Shown here: in pieces, positions 39,001 to 55,761 of the stretch
Layout: every line of letters starts with the position of its first letter
Position numbering within the stretch: position 1 is the stretch's first letter
Assembly: GCF_014645515.1 (NCBI RefSeq)
Contig: NZ_BMLW01000004.1
Coordinates: forward strand, 1-64,000
DNA from: Oceanobacillus neutriphilus
GTDB lineage: Bacteria; Bacillota; Bacilli; Bacillales; Amphibacillaceae
DNA length: 64,000 nucleotides
Direction: 5' to 3'
Program-made: the position numbers and the translations under genes
Notes under the pieces: model-generated
The model's input: only the letters and a program-made list of their open reading frames with translations
Told to the model about the DNA's origin: nothing
Database searches by the model: none

Positions 39001-42000
39001 CACCAAGCGGATAGTAGGTCCCGCTTGTACCACCGGTAGCAAGCTGAAGCATGTCAGGATCAGTGCTGCTGTCTCCTTCGCTGCTATCATTATCACCCCC
39101 GCCACAGGCTGCCAAAAATAAGAATAATGCAAAAATAAGTGCGAGCGGGCTTAACCATTTCTTTTTCATTCAAAGTCCCCCTTTTTATTAGAATACTTGG
39201 TCATCACTAATCCTTTAAGTGACAACCTTTGTTGCGCTTATACAAATAAGAAAGTTTAGACCTTCTTAACTGCCAAAAAAGTATAATACCTGTAATAAGT
39301 TTACAATATCATTAACATTAAAGTCAAATTATTCTTAAAATAGCAAGCGATTACATTTTAATGTATAAAATCTTCAGTATTTTAAACTTTTTTTATTGTA
39401 TGTTATACTCCCGGAGAAAATACTCTATATTCTATTATCATCACAATGCGAATTGCAAGTAATTCTTGACTATTTTTTGAATATTCCATACAATTATAAT
39501 AATCTACTTTAAAACGAGGTGAGGAAGCTTGTCATTAAAATTGTTAAAGCATGCAATCTATTCTATAAAACCCTTACCGCCAGTAAAAATTTGTTACCTT
39601 ATTAAACATGGGGAACATCAGATTGCTTTTAATGAGAGGAAGCAGCTCCGCGCAGCCAGTATTATTAAATTGTTTATCCTTGCCGCTGCCTATTATGAAG
39701 AAGAAAGAGGAAATGTTGATCTGTCAAAGCAGGTGACTATCCCTGCATCAGCTATGACAGGCGGTTCCGGAATTGTTGCTTATTTATCAGATAAACAGAC
39801 TTATACGTACCAGCAGCTGCTTGAACTGATGATTATTGTTTCTGATAATACAGCAACCAATGCCCTTATTGATTTCATCGGACTGGGCAGTATTCAGACC
39901 TTTATCGAAAAAATTCATTGCGAAAATACGAAATTAGAGAGAAAGCTGATGGATGAAAAAGCAATAAAGCTTGGATTGGAAAATGTAACAACCTGCTATG
40001 ATGTTATGCTTCTGCTTGACTTATTTACAGAAGATAACAGCGTTCTGCCAAAACAGCGCCGGCAGCAGATTTTAGCTGTCTTAGAAAACCAGCAGTTTAA
40101 CAGTAAGCTGACCGCTTTTTCTTCCTATGATTCAACTATCAGGACTTTTCATAAAACAGGAGAGCTGACTGGAGCGGAGCATGATGCCGCTATATTTCAA
40201 ACAGCAGATAAGCTTCTCAAAGCTGTTGTGCTTACCGAGGGCTGGGCAAATAATGGAGAAGGCCAGCAATTCCATCAGGCGGCAGGAGCACATATATACC
40301 ATTATTTGAAAGGGTAAATAGAAGCGTATTTCTCTTCCCATTCATAATACTGGTCTATGCAAGGGGGAAATAAATGAACATAAAATTAGGAATTCTGGGA
40401 GAAAAAAACATTGTTCAAAGAGTACAGGAAATCACAAAACAGTTCCCCTCCATAGAAGCTCTCCCTTTTATATTATCTGAACCAGGTGATGTTCTGACTC
40501 AAGCAGAGGGAGCTGTTAGGTGTGATGCACTGCTCTTTACAGATTATTGTTCTTATCATGAAGCTGTAAAACAAAAGCAGAAACAAATGATGTTCTATAT
40601 TGATTATGATGAATATAGTATTCTGTCATCTATCTTATATGCAGGAAAACTTTCCCGGAAAAAATGCTTGTCTATTGATTACCCAGAAGATATAAAGCTG
40701 GTTGATTTCACCCGGGATACGGTGCTGACAGGATATGAGTTATTTTCTATCGATTACAATAAACAGAATGTCGAAAACATACAAAAATTGATTGATTTTC
40801 ATAAAGAATTATTTTATCAGCAAAAAACAGATCTGATTCTAACCTCCAGAAAAGACGTTTATATCGGACTCTTACAGGAAGACTTGCCGGTTCATTTTAT
40901 TCAAATTGCTGAGAAGTGCATTGTCCAGGCATTAGAAAAAGCAGCGCAAATACTGGAAATAGAGAGCTATTCTACAAATCTCATCATGACAGGTATCTTA
41001 TCCTTGAAAGAAAGTCCGCCTATCCATCTGCATCATCAGGTACATACAGAAATCAGAAAATATTTAAGCGAATTTTGCAAAAAGTATGATGCTATGCTTT
41101 TACCAACGAAGAATAGCCATTATTTTATCATTGGAACCAGTAAGCTGATTAAAGTTATTAAGGAAAATTATCGAGCTTTTCCGCTTATTGATGATATAGA
41201 AAAAATCGCCGGGAGCCCGATTGCACTGGCATTTGGACTGGGGCTGAATCCTCTTTCTTCTCAAAAGCATGCTTATCTGGCCCTAGAAGCCTGTCAGAGC
41301 GATAAAGGCAGTCTCAGTTATCTGGTTAATGAATGTCAGGAAAAAATCGGGCCAATCGGCCAGCGTAAAAATATTGACACGAATAAATTATTTTATGCAC
41401 TTGTTCATCAAGCCCGCTTAAACAATGAATTATCCTACCTTTTCATTCAATTTATCGTAGAACGGAACAATGAACCTTTCTCATCAAACGATATTGCAGA
41501 CTTTTATCAGGTTACCAAGCGCAGTGCCGAGCGGACAGTAAAAAAACTGCTTTCCGGTGAAATTATTCAAATATCCGGTAAAGAGAGTCCGTATATAAAA
41601 GGCAGGCCCCGGAAACTGTTTGTTTTAAATCAATAAAAAAAGACGGTTGCGTTCCGTCTTTTTTTTGACAAATACAGCTTTGATCCAGTGTTTACAAGCT
41701 TAAAAGCTCTTTAATATCTTCCTCACTTAACGAAGAAAGCATCGTCTCTCCAGGCTGGATAACCTGATCAATTAATTCTCTCTTCTTCTGCTGGAGTTCA
41801 TATATTTTTTCTTCAATTGTGCCCTCTGTCACCAGACGGATGACCTGCACAACATTTTTTTGTCCAAACCGGTGTGCTCTGCCGGCCGCCTGATCTTCTA
41901 CTGCCGGATTCCACCATAGATCATATAAAACGACGGTATCAGCACCAGTCAGATTCAAACCGGTGCCTCCAGCTTTCAGAGAAATTAGGAATATACCTTT

Positions 42001-45000
42001 TTCCCCCTGATTAAATCGTTCGCTCATTTCGACACGATTTTTAGAAGGTGTTTCACCATACAGATAAAAATAATCATAACCGGCCGTCTCTAACCGCTCA
42101 CGGATGATTTCCAGCATGCTGGTGAATTGGGAGAAGATCAGTAGTCTCTTCCCGTTATTAATTGCTGTTTCAACAGTTTCCATCAATTGTTCCAGCTTGC
42201 CGGATTTTCCTTCATAGTTCTCCACAAATGTCGAAGGATGACAGCAAATCTGCCGAAGTCTTGTCAGGCCAGCCAGGATTTTCATTCTATTCTGCTGGAA
42301 AGCATTCTCTTTCATAGACGCAGCTGCTTCCTGCTGCAGTCTCCTCAGATAGCCGACATACAGGTCCTTTTGATCACTTGTTAATTCAGAAATATGAACG
42401 GATTCAATTTTATCCGGCAGCTCTTTTAACACATCCCGTTTCAAACGCCGTAAAATAAATGGCTTTGTAATGGCAGCTACCTTTCCTGCATCAAGCTGTT
42501 TAAATGTTTTCTGATCTGGCATCAGCCCAGGCAGGACTACCTGAAAAATAGACCACAGCTCTTCAATGGAATTTTCAATAGGGGTGCCGCTTAACGCAAA
42601 TCTCCGTGTTGCATGCAGCGTCCGGATTGCTTTGGATGTTTTCGTCTGATAGTTCTTAATATACTGCGCTTCATCTAATAATAATGTTTGAAATGTAATC
42701 TCCTGATAATATTCAATGTCCTGACGCAATGTTGCATAAGAAGTAATCCAGACATCTTTTCCCATGGAATCCTTCATACGCTCATGTCTCTCCGACGGCT
42801 GTCCTGTTAAAATGACAGAAGTTAAATGCGGTGCAAATTTCTCCAGTTCACTTTTCCAGTTATACACAACGGAGGAGGGGACTACAATCAAATGCGGACC
42901 AACAGGATTCCCTTCTGATTCAGAGGTAATATACGCTATCGCCTGCAATGTTTTTCCAAGTCCCATATCATCTGCCAAAATACCGCCGAGCTGATACTGA
43001 CTTAGTGATTTAAACCATTGATAACCGACCTTTTGATACGTGCGTAAGGATGCCTGCAGTTTTTCAGGAAGCTCATATACCTGCTCCTCCGGTGACTTCA
43101 AATGGCTTAATAATTCCCGGAAATTCGAATCATACTGTTTTTTTGTATCGAGCAGCTCATCCAGCTGGGCACCCCGGTATACAGGCATCTGCACCTGTCC
43201 ATCGTGAACAGCATCCTTATCCATTCCTAATCCGTCAAAAAATCTTTGAATAGAAGCAAATTCTTCCGTATCCAGATTCATCATCTGCCCGGAATCCAGC
43301 CGGAAATAACGTTTCTTCTCAATCACCGCCTGAAGTACACGATTAATTTCGTTATCATCTACCCCTTCAATGGAAAAACCAATTTCTAATAAATTATTTT
43401 GTCCTTCCATATGAACACTTGTGCTTGGCTGTGGATCGTAATCAAAGAAAAGCCTTTTAAACTCACTGGATAAAAATAGTTCCACATCTCTATCCAAGGA
43501 AGGTAAAATCTTATACAAGAAATAATATAAATCTTCTTCATCCACGGACATATAAAGTTCTTTGCCATTGTATCTGAAGTTTGCTTCTTCTATATGCTGC
43601 ATAATAAGACGTTCTTTATCCACATCACGAATCAGCATCACATCAGAATCCTTTTTTCCCTGAAATGGATCAATGACATGTTCTCCATAATGATATTCCA
43701 GGCGACCGATGACCATATCCTCTTTTAATTCCAAATAGCATCTTGCTTTCAGCGGCTCCTTGATGACTTCATCAGCAATGCGTTCATCCAGTTGAACCTC
43801 GCCGACTGTCTCCAGCGCGGGCATAATTTCAGAGAGGAAGGTGTCCGTCTGTTCAACAGGAACATCAAAATAGATATTCTCTAAACGAAACATTTCCAAT
43901 TCCTTCAATACCGGGACTTGCTCTCTTTCAGGGAAGTAGAAAATACCATCCAAAAACAGCAAATCATAGTTTGGGAAAAATGTCATGGCACTGCCGTTCT
44001 GCAGATTGAGCGAAATATGCTGATCATTTTTCATGACATCAAATTGAAAAGGAAGCTCTCCTTCCACAATTTGCAGCTCTTTATATTCTTCCCGTTCTGT
44101 TTTTACACTGGTTTCACGTTCCATTAATTGATACAATAATTTTTTTGCAAGTACTGGCGGAATAAGAAGATATCTTTCACTGTTTCTTCCTGAATAATTA
44201 TAGGAATCATACAACTCCGCGCTTTTGCATACTTGATACAGCAGCTCAAAAATTTCCTGATCTGCTTCATCTACAACATGCTTATCTGCTTGAAATGTGA
44301 ATTTCTTGGAGAAATAATTATCTCTTTTTCTAAAATAATTTTCTAAGAACTCCGCTATATTTTTTACTACATAGCGATGCTTCTCACCAATCTTCATTTC
44401 AATCTGTAAGTGCTTCAGATAAGACCAGCTTATAATATACTCTACATTTACAGGCTGTTGGTAGGAAGAGTTTTCTGTTACATTTCTCGTTCCCCGGATA
44501 GCTTCCATAAAACGGTTCAGCCGATAATGATTTACTTTAGGCTGTACGTCATTATTTTCATAGCTTTGAACCGCTAATAAGGTTGCTACAATGTGTTTGC
44601 AGTATCCATATACCTCAAATGCCGGGCAATCGCAGTGCATATCAATGGAGCCCTGCTGCAAATCATTTGTATTCACTTCTACTAAGTAATCCTCTGTTCC
44701 TTGTACCGTTGCCGACCAGGTTAAATTATTATAGTCATACATGAGGTCATGCACTTTGTTATTTTTAAAATAATTTAGACCACGACGATAAAAATTATCA
44801 GGAAACGCATTTTTGATATTCATATCCTTTATTTGTTTCAAACCTGTTAACCCACCTTTACGTTGTCAGATGATTTTCCAAGGACCGTAAATACATAAAT
44901 CAATATAGAAATAACGATAGAGGCTGCTGCTGTTAAGTAGATAGATGTATAGTTAAGTATTGCTGCAATTTGCCCGAATAAAATTGCTCCTATCCCTACT

Positions 45001-48000
45001 CCCAGATCAAAACAGGAAAAGAAGGTAGCATTTGCCATCCCTTTCCGGTCAGCAGGTGCCTGATTGACTGCCCAGGCTTGCAATGCCGGCTGTACAGCTC
45101 CAAACCCAAGGCCAAACAAAGCTGCTGCAGTTAACAAAACTGTCGTATTTGGCAGCCATGCCAGGAGAAGCATGGATATTAATATCAGGGATACCGCAGG
45201 CAGGAAAATCAATTTATGACCTTTTCTATCATATAGTCTGCCCGAAAAAAGCCGGGAAATCATAATAAATACAGCAAATATAAAGAAATAGAGCTGAATG
45301 CCCTCCACGCCTCTTTCTATCGCATGCAGAGGCAGAAATGTAGCTATTCCACCAAAAGCAAAAGTAATAAAAAATAGTAAAATCGATGGCTGTAATGCAC
45401 TTTTTTCCAATACATCAAAACGTGCTACTCTTGTTTGATGTGCCGGATCCACTTTTTTATAACGTATGCGCATCGCAAAAAGAAATGCAAGCACACCACC
45501 TAATGCACATAATAAGAAAAGCTGCTGGTAAGAAATAAGGACGACTAAGGTTAAACCCAGACTGGGTCCAAAAGACAAAGCAATATTTCCGGATAAACCA
45601 AAATAGCCCATCCCTTCTCCTCTTCTTTTTGGGGGAATTAAATCTGTTGCAACTGTTCCTCCGGCTGTAGTCGAGAATCCCCAGCCGACGCCTTGAATTA
45701 TTCGAATAATAATTAAAAATAACATACTTGCCGTAAATGCAAATGCCCCCACAGAGAGGACAAAAATAGCTAACCCGATTAGGTAAACATACCCTCTCCC
45801 CTTACTTTCTAAAGCATGCCCTGCATAAGGACGTATCAGCAGTGCGGAAAATGTAAAAATCCCCACAATAATTCCCACCATTTGGTCGCTGCCGCCGAGG
45901 TCTTTCACAAATAGTGGTATCGTAGGAATAGTCATTTGAAAACCGAGGAAAATAAAAAAGTTAGCTATCCATATATATAGAAAATCCCGCGAAAAAATCT
46001 TATCATTCTGCGAGACTGTCTGTGATTGTGTTTGCGGTTGCCCTGACATTGTCAACATCCTTTTCTTTCATCTTGTCATTACTAAGCCATTATACAGGAG
46101 TTTCCGGACAAATAACATGAAAACAATTCAGAAAGGGTTTTAAATATAGCGCGGAGTGCCGTTTTGATCCAATGCTTGTTAGAGGATATTCAATAAAATG
46201 AGGTATTAAGTCCTTTTTCCAAAAGTAGTCTAATTAGAAGCAAGAAGGTCACGTCAACGCAGAGATTCGCTGCTTATCATTTGGCGACTTTTGGAACATC
46301 CTTTATGAACGGATCAATTTATCGGCTGAATCCTGCAGAACCTTTGAACCTCATAAATAGAACAGGAGAGCGGGGTTCCCTGCTCTCCTGTTCTATCATT
46401 TACATATTTTTTTATCTGCCGTTACTAGGCAGCCATTGTTTCTTTTGTTTTCCCATGTCTTACACGCTGTTTCCAGGTTTCTTTAAGATAAGGCAGTACC
46501 CAGCGATCCAGACCGTATCTTCCAGCATTCGCACCAGCGATAGCAATGAAGATTCCCAAGATAGCCATTTGCGGATTTGTAGATAATGTTCCGCTTAGTA
46601 AGAAAGAGAAGTTCATCACAACACCCATAAGTGCAGCAAGGTTTGTGAAAATACCTAAGATTAGTCCAAGTCCAATAAACACTTCTCCCCACATAACAGC
46701 GATAGAAAATAGTCCAGCATTCGGAATGGCTACAGCATCAAGAAATGTTGCCCACCAGCCTGGTACATCCGGATTTCCTAAAGCACCTTGCAGAAAACCG
46801 CCTGCATCAAATTCTCCACTTGCAATCTTGCCCAAGCCAGATGTTAACCATGTGTATCCAAGATAAAGTCGAATCACTACCCAAAGCCCCGCAATGTATT
46901 TGTTTGTTCTTAAAAAGTTCATCATGTCAATCTCTCCCTTTATTTAAAATAGTTTATTGTTCAATGTTTCACAATTTATTATTTAGGATATCCTTGATTA
47001 CACTTTTATAATAACACGTGAATTATAATACGTAAATAGTTTTTTGTGAATTTATTCACATATTTTGAACGAAATGTGAAGGTAATTTATGGATATTCAT
47101 GTTTGTATCAAATTGTGATATAACTATAGACTTATATATCACTTTATGATAGATTTTCATTGTATCGTTTTATGATATATCTTAAAGTGATACTGGAGGT
47201 GATTGGTTGAAAAAGTCGGAGCATTTAACAGATTCCATGTTTTATATTATGGCTGCTTTAACGAAGCCGAGGCATGGCTACGCTATTATGAGCCTTATTG
47301 AAGAAACAACAGGTGGCATTATTTCAATAGGTCCTGCTTCCATGTACACCATTATTAAAAAGCTGTTAACACAAGAATGGATTTATTTACATGATGGATC
47401 AGATTCGAGACGTAAAACATATTTACTTACCGAAAACGGCAGAGAAGTTTTAGCAGAGGATGTGAAGCTGAGAAAACAAATGATTCAATTAGCAGAAACC
47501 GGACTTAAGGAGGTTGAGGAATGAGACAGACAAAATATATGATGTCAGACGGGTTAGCCTTTTCGGAGGAGAAAGATATGGAAAAATTGCGCCGCTTATC
47601 TTTGAAGGGCTGGCATGTCTGTGATTTTAAATTTATGGGATATATTCTTGAAAAAGGAGAGAGCTCGGATTATATCTACAATTTAGATTACCGTTCATTA
47701 GAAGAGGGAGAGGAAGAAGAATACTTTGACCTTTTTTTATCTTCCGGTTGGTCGCATGTTGCCTCAGAAGCAGGTATACACTTATTTCGGGCGGAACCAG
47801 GTACAAAATCGATTTACAGTGACCTTGATACAACAGCAGAAAAATATAAAAGCTCCAGTGATCCTATGATAAAAATGGCAATTTCGTTATTTTTTATAAC
47901 TGCACTGTTATGGGGTGGAGCAATAATGAGCTCCGGTGTCTTACACTCAATCCTTTTTACAGCAGCTGTTATTTTCAGTGTACTTGTCGCTATTATAGCC

Positions 48001-51000
48001 TGGACTGCAATTGCACAGTACTCGAATAAATGGAAAACAGAAGGAAAACACCGTTTGGCCTCTCTAGGGAAAATGACACTGCCCCTGCTCTTATTGATCG
48101 CTGTTATTATTATGTTCTTTGTTATTGAGACAGGTTATGCTATTCGAATCTTAGCATCTATGATTATTGGAGGGATCGCGCTCCCAATTATTATTCGGGG
48201 CATCATATCGCTTCATCATATAATCAGCAAAAAAACAGAAGAGAATAAACGATAAAATCATTGCTGAGGCTGGGAGTAAAAAGAAGTGTTTAATCCAATA
48301 TTCAGAAAGGAGTTATATATATATGAATACCTTATTAACCGTTGCAAACCTTAGAAAATCCTTTAAAGATAAAGAAGCCCTGAAAGGAATCTCTTTTGAA
48401 GTATACCGTGGAGAAATCATGGCTATCCTGGGCCCGAATGGCGCCGGCAAATCCACTACTATCCGCAATATTATGGGAATTATGTATCCTGACAGCGGCG
48501 AGATTCATTTTCATCAGCAGACAGGTAAAGGGATTCCCAAATCCAAAATTGGTTATCTCCCTGAGGAAAGAGGCCTTTATAAGGATGTAAAGGTCATGGA
48601 TATTCTCTTATACCTTGCAGATTTAAAAGATTATCCATTAGATAAAGCAAAGGAACGCATCTTCATGTATCTGAAGAAATTCGATTTAGAAGGAAAGGAA
48701 AACACTTCCGTAGAAGAGCTCTCCAAAGGGATGAGCCAAAAGGTGCAATTTATCGGTTCTATCCTTCACGAACCGGAGCTGTTGATTCTTGATGAACCAT
48801 TTTCCGGCTTAGACCCTGTCAGCCAGGAGGTTTTTAAAGAGGAAATCGCTTCTCTGGCAGCAAATGGAACGGCAATTTTACTTTCATCTCATCAAATGAA
48901 CCTGGTAGAGCAGATGTGTGACCGTCTCTTTATGATACAGCATGGTCAGAAAGTAATTTATGGAACATTGGATGATGTGAAAAAGCAATATGCTAATTTC
49001 AAGTGTGTATTGCATGGGGAAAACCCGCCCGCTCTGTTAGAAAAAATTCCTGAAGTCGATCGCATTGAATATAATGGAAGCCGCTCGATTCTTCATCTGC
49101 CAAAAGGGATTATTCCGCATCATTGGTTAAAGCAATTACCCGACGAATTAGATGTACAGGAACTACATATTAACCGTATTTCCCTGCACGAAATTTTTAT
49201 TGATATTGCCACTGATAAACATCTTGTTTCCCCGGAAGGAGGTTCATAGAATGCAAAATTCCATGAAAGTAGCAAAATGGGAACTAAAACGAAATTTAAA
49301 AAATAAAACATTTGTGATTGGATTATTTATTACACCAGCTATATTTATTTTGTTTTTCTTTTTAGGTTCTTTATTCTCAGACTCTGATGATGATACGGAC
49401 AATGCTGAAAATATGACCGTATATGTTAATGAAGATATTGGTTTTTTTGAAGAAATAGAATCCATAAATACAGAGCAGGATTTTGGATGGGACCTGCAGA
49501 CTACAGATACACCCCAATCTGAAATAACAGAGGTTGATGAACCCTATACAGCGTATTTATTTATTAATGAACAATCCTTGCAGGAAAATCGGATTGCCAC
49601 ATACACCAGTGAAAAAGCGGATCCATTATTTCCTGGGCAATTACAGACATTATCAGTTCCTTTACAAGTAATGAAGGCAGAAGCAGCCGGCCTCAGTCAA
49701 CAGGAAATAAATCAACTGATGGAACCTATCTCTTTTGTAGAAGGAACAATTCAGGGAGAGGGAGAACCCCCTTCCAATATCGAAGAAAGTTCTCTGTTTG
49801 ATTTAGAAAACCCTTTGGAAACACTGATACCCGGTATTTTTGCAGGTATTATTATGCTTTCTATTACATTTACAGGAATGGCTATTTTCCAGAGTGCATC
49901 TCAAGAGAAAAAAGATAAAATTGCAGAAATTATTTTATCTTCTTTAACACCATCTGAGCTGATGCAGGGAAAAATCCTTGGATACTTTATGCTGGGTCTT
50001 ATACAGGTGGCAGTTTTTATCGCCATTTTACTTCCATTTGCTATTTGGCAGACAGATATTCCAATTTTAGAAAATTTATTTGTACCGAGAACGATTTTCT
50101 TTGTAGTTATTGCACTCTTAAGTTATCTGATGTTTGCATCTATTTTTGTTGGTGTTGGCGCAACCATGTCCGATGTTTCCAGCGCAGGGAACCTGCAGGG
50201 GCTTGTCATGATGCTGCCATTCTTACAGTTTGTTATCATCGGACCAGTTATCAGTAATCCAGACGGGGTCGTCGCTGCTGTCGGCACCTATATCCCGTTT
50301 ACAGCTCCTCTAACATTACTGATCCGGCTGACCTTGTTAGACAGCTGGCCATGGATAGAGATTATTATTTCGGTCGCAGTCATTATGTTAAGTATCTATA
50401 TTTTTATGAAGCTGGCAGGAAAGATTTTCAAAGTCGGAATTCTTTTATATGGTAAAAATGCAACTCCGAAAGAAATTTGGAAATGGATTCGTATGTAACA
50501 TAGGACCATAGGCCGCAAATGCTTAAACGTAACGGCCTTTGATCTGAACAGGCAAAATATGATGGAAATAGAGATAGGAGCTTCCCCGCTCCTATCTCTA
50601 TTTCCCATGTTCAGGCATACACCGACAGAAGCATACATATCCTGTATCATATTGCTTTTTTAATTAAGAACAGGATTTAGACAGACTAATATTGATCAGT
50701 GTAAGCTGCTATCTTTATTTCCTCTAAATGCGTTTCTTTCAATATAAAAGGAGGATGTTTATGAGCATTATCGTTTTCCATGGGTCGACACGCAAGAACA
50801 GCAATACTGAGCTTCTGACTTATGAGGCAGTGCCTATGAATCAGGGTACACATGTCTATTTACGTGATTACACGATTCATCCAATTATCGACCAGAGGCA
50901 TGATATAAATGGGTTCACACCTGTAAACGATCATCATACAAAGCTTATTGATCAGCTGTTAGAGCATGATACAGTTGTTTTTGCCACACCTATTTACTGG

Positions 51001-54000
51001 TACAGTATGTCTGTGCTTATGAAGCTGTTTATTGACCGCTGGTCGCAAATCTTAAGAGATTCTGATTATCCGGATTTCAGAGAGAAATTATCGAAAAAAA
51101 ATGTATATGTGATTATTGTCGGCGGTGATAATCCATTTATTAAAGGGCTGCCGCTTATTCAGCAGTTTCAATATATATGTGATTTCTATAAAATGCATTT
51201 TGCAGGCTACATTATTGGAAAAGCCAGCAAGCCAGGTGACATATTAAATGATACAAGAGCTTTTAAAGCTGCTTCCACACTGATTCCTTTTGAGGATAAT
51301 AAATGATTGTATGCTTTGACAATGAAATTCTGCCAATAGCATCCTGTCATTCGGCAGTCCTTAATACCAAAGAGCATGCAATGAATAAATTATAATAAAC
51401 TCCTGCCTGCAGGTCACATATTTTAGAAAAGAACTTAGATTATAATTGGTTTTATTTACCAAAAGCAAATATTTAATCCTAAAAGAATATATAACTGCTA
51501 GTCTTATTGAATTATTTTTAGCTTTTCATGTTTAAACTCCTCTGTGTTTAGGCTATTCTATTAATATCCAACCATGAACTTAATCTTAATCATCCAGAGG
51601 AGGATTTAATGGAAAAGAAAACGAAAAAAATTTATCTATTAACAGCAATCTTATTAATTATCAGTTTTTTCTTGCCGGCTTTGAGCTTGGCAAATAGTAA
51701 TAGTTATGAAGTCAGCTCTCCGGTCTTAAATATTCGGAGTGAGCCTTCTAATGATGCTTCAGTTGTCGGGCAGCTTTCCAAAGGTGATCAAATTAACGTT
51801 TTTGATGAACAACATGGTTGGGTGCAAACTTATTACGGTGGTGAACCTGTATGGATTGCCAAGCATCATCTTATTTCAACCGGCAATTCCGATCAGGAGG
51901 AAGCACCATCTGAAGAAGCAGCTTCAAGCGCGTCCGGAACAGTTACTGTTTCTGCTGAAAGTATCTATGTCCGTTCCGGTCCAAGTACATCAGACGGAAT
52001 CATTTCCTACGCATATAAAGGAGAATCATTTGATGTTGTCTCAACCTCGGGAGATTGGATTGAAATTTCCTTAGCACAGGGAGGAACAGGGTGGATTGCA
52101 GCCTGGCTGACATCTGACGGCAATACCAGTTCGGAAGAAGCAGACACCAGTAGCGATTCTGCTCCAACCGTGAAAGCAGCTCAGACACAATCCAGCAGTT
52201 CCGGCTCATTATCCGGATATAATATCGTCATAGACCCTGGTCACGGTGGTAAGGATCCGGGAGCTATCGGATTAAATAATGTCCATGAAAAAGATATTGT
52301 AAGTTCAACAGCTGATTATGTTATCCAACAGTTGGAAGAAGCCGGAGCAAATGTCACTGTGACTAGAAGCGGCGATTATTTTGTTTCACTGGATGAAAGA
52401 GTACAAATCAGTAACAGCTCTAATACCGATGCTTTTGTCAGCTTGCATTATGATACTTTTTCTGCTGTTCCAGTGAGCGGTGTAACTACTTATTATAACT
52501 CAGATTCAGATGTTGCATTGGCAAAATCGCTTGACAGTACACTAGCTTCCACAGTTTCTCTGCCTTCAAGAGGCACACAGCAGGCAGGATATAAAGTACT
52601 TCGGGAAACAAACGCTCCTTCTGTACTGATTGAGCTTGGATTTATTACAAATCCGAATGATTTAACTGTCGTACAGACGTCGGACTATCAATCTAGTGTG
52701 GCCCGGGCGGTTACCAACGGATTGATTAATTATTTAGGAAATTAATATTATATTTCTCAGTTGTGATAAAACGACCTCGATAATGATTCGGGGTCGTTTT
52801 CTTTACAAGGATTAATCCTGCTCATTTAGTCAATGATAGATTCCTTTAGAAACACTTTACAGCATGTTATACTTTAAACATTCTATTAGTCAAAAGTGAG
52901 GTATAGTCAAGTCATGCATCCCGCTATCGAAGAAATCGTTGAAAAAACTCGTGAACAATTTCAGCTGAATGATTTTTATTTAGAAAGCTATGATTTGCTG
53001 AAATATAATGATAACCAAATTGTTTTAAGCATGAACTGGTTTCCAAATGGATCCAGTAAAAAGGCAGATGACTCAAATCCAGCAGGAGCTGTGGAAATAT
53101 CTGTGGATATCGATACAAAACAGATAACGGAAATTGTTTTTGTGGATGAAAAAAATGTATTGCCTGAAGAACTATTTCCACAAGTGGATAACATGGAAGC
53201 TATTATTGAATGGATTGAAGAGCAGACACAATTAGAATATGGCAGACAATTCAAGCTTGTGAAAGAAACAAAAGAAAATATTGAATTTCACGCAGCTGTG
53301 GATAATATAAGGCTTTTCCCTGGAGGTTCCATTGATATTCACTTTAACCAAGATGGAAAATTATCGGGCTTTTTTGTACATGGTCTATTTGCAGATGAAT
53401 CTCAAATTCATTGGGAACCTTTTAATCTAATTGATGAGGCAGTTCAGCCTTTAGTGAAGCGGCATTGTAAAGTTATTGAAGTTCCGGATGAATCAACTGC
53501 TGCCTGGAAGCCCTATTATGTTATATCCAGTTTCCTCATTCCGAATCAGACCCCGGGCTCTGTTATTTATTTTAGTGAAATAGAAAATAATCTTTCATAC
53601 AAGCCGCTCGATATTATCTTAACCTGGACAGAGCCTTCCACAGAGAGGTTTGAGGAAAAAGAAATTGACTTAAAATATACAACTACAGAGGAAGAAGCTT
53701 TCCAAAAAAGAGAGGTTCAGGATAATAATAAACCCATTTCCGATAATGCTATCGATCAAATGGTAACAGAGATTACGAATATGCTGCGGATGAAGTTCCC
53801 AGACGACAGCGGTCTATGGCGCTTAACCTCTGTAAAACGTGAGCAGGGCTATTTATTGGCAAGATTGGACCCCGCAGAAGAAACTCTAAAGGTTCTTTAT
53901 CCATCCCTGATGCTGTGGATGAATCCGGTGACATTTAAGGTTGATAATTATATGGACCAAACTCCTTTACTCGATGCTTTTGACTTCTTTGCAGAAGCCG

Positions 54001-54306
54001 AATCTGTGAAAGTGGATAAAGAGACAGCTGCTGACCTCTTATACGGGCATATTGAATTAGAGCCTGTATATGTCCACGATCAGCAAACGGATATGTACCG
54101 TCTATGCGGAAAGGTCACTAGTGATGTTTACGGTGTAGATGCTGTCACAGGGGACTTATCCACATTTGATGAGTAAGGCTGTGTATAAAAATTGACTTTA
54201 TCCACATCCGGTATGATTTGCTAAACGTATACAAGTTTCTGCTCTAAAAATGGCAAAAAGCAGCACAAATAAGTACCGCCTTTTGCCATTAATATATTTT
54301 TTATTA

Positions 54307-55761
<1,455 letters not shown>
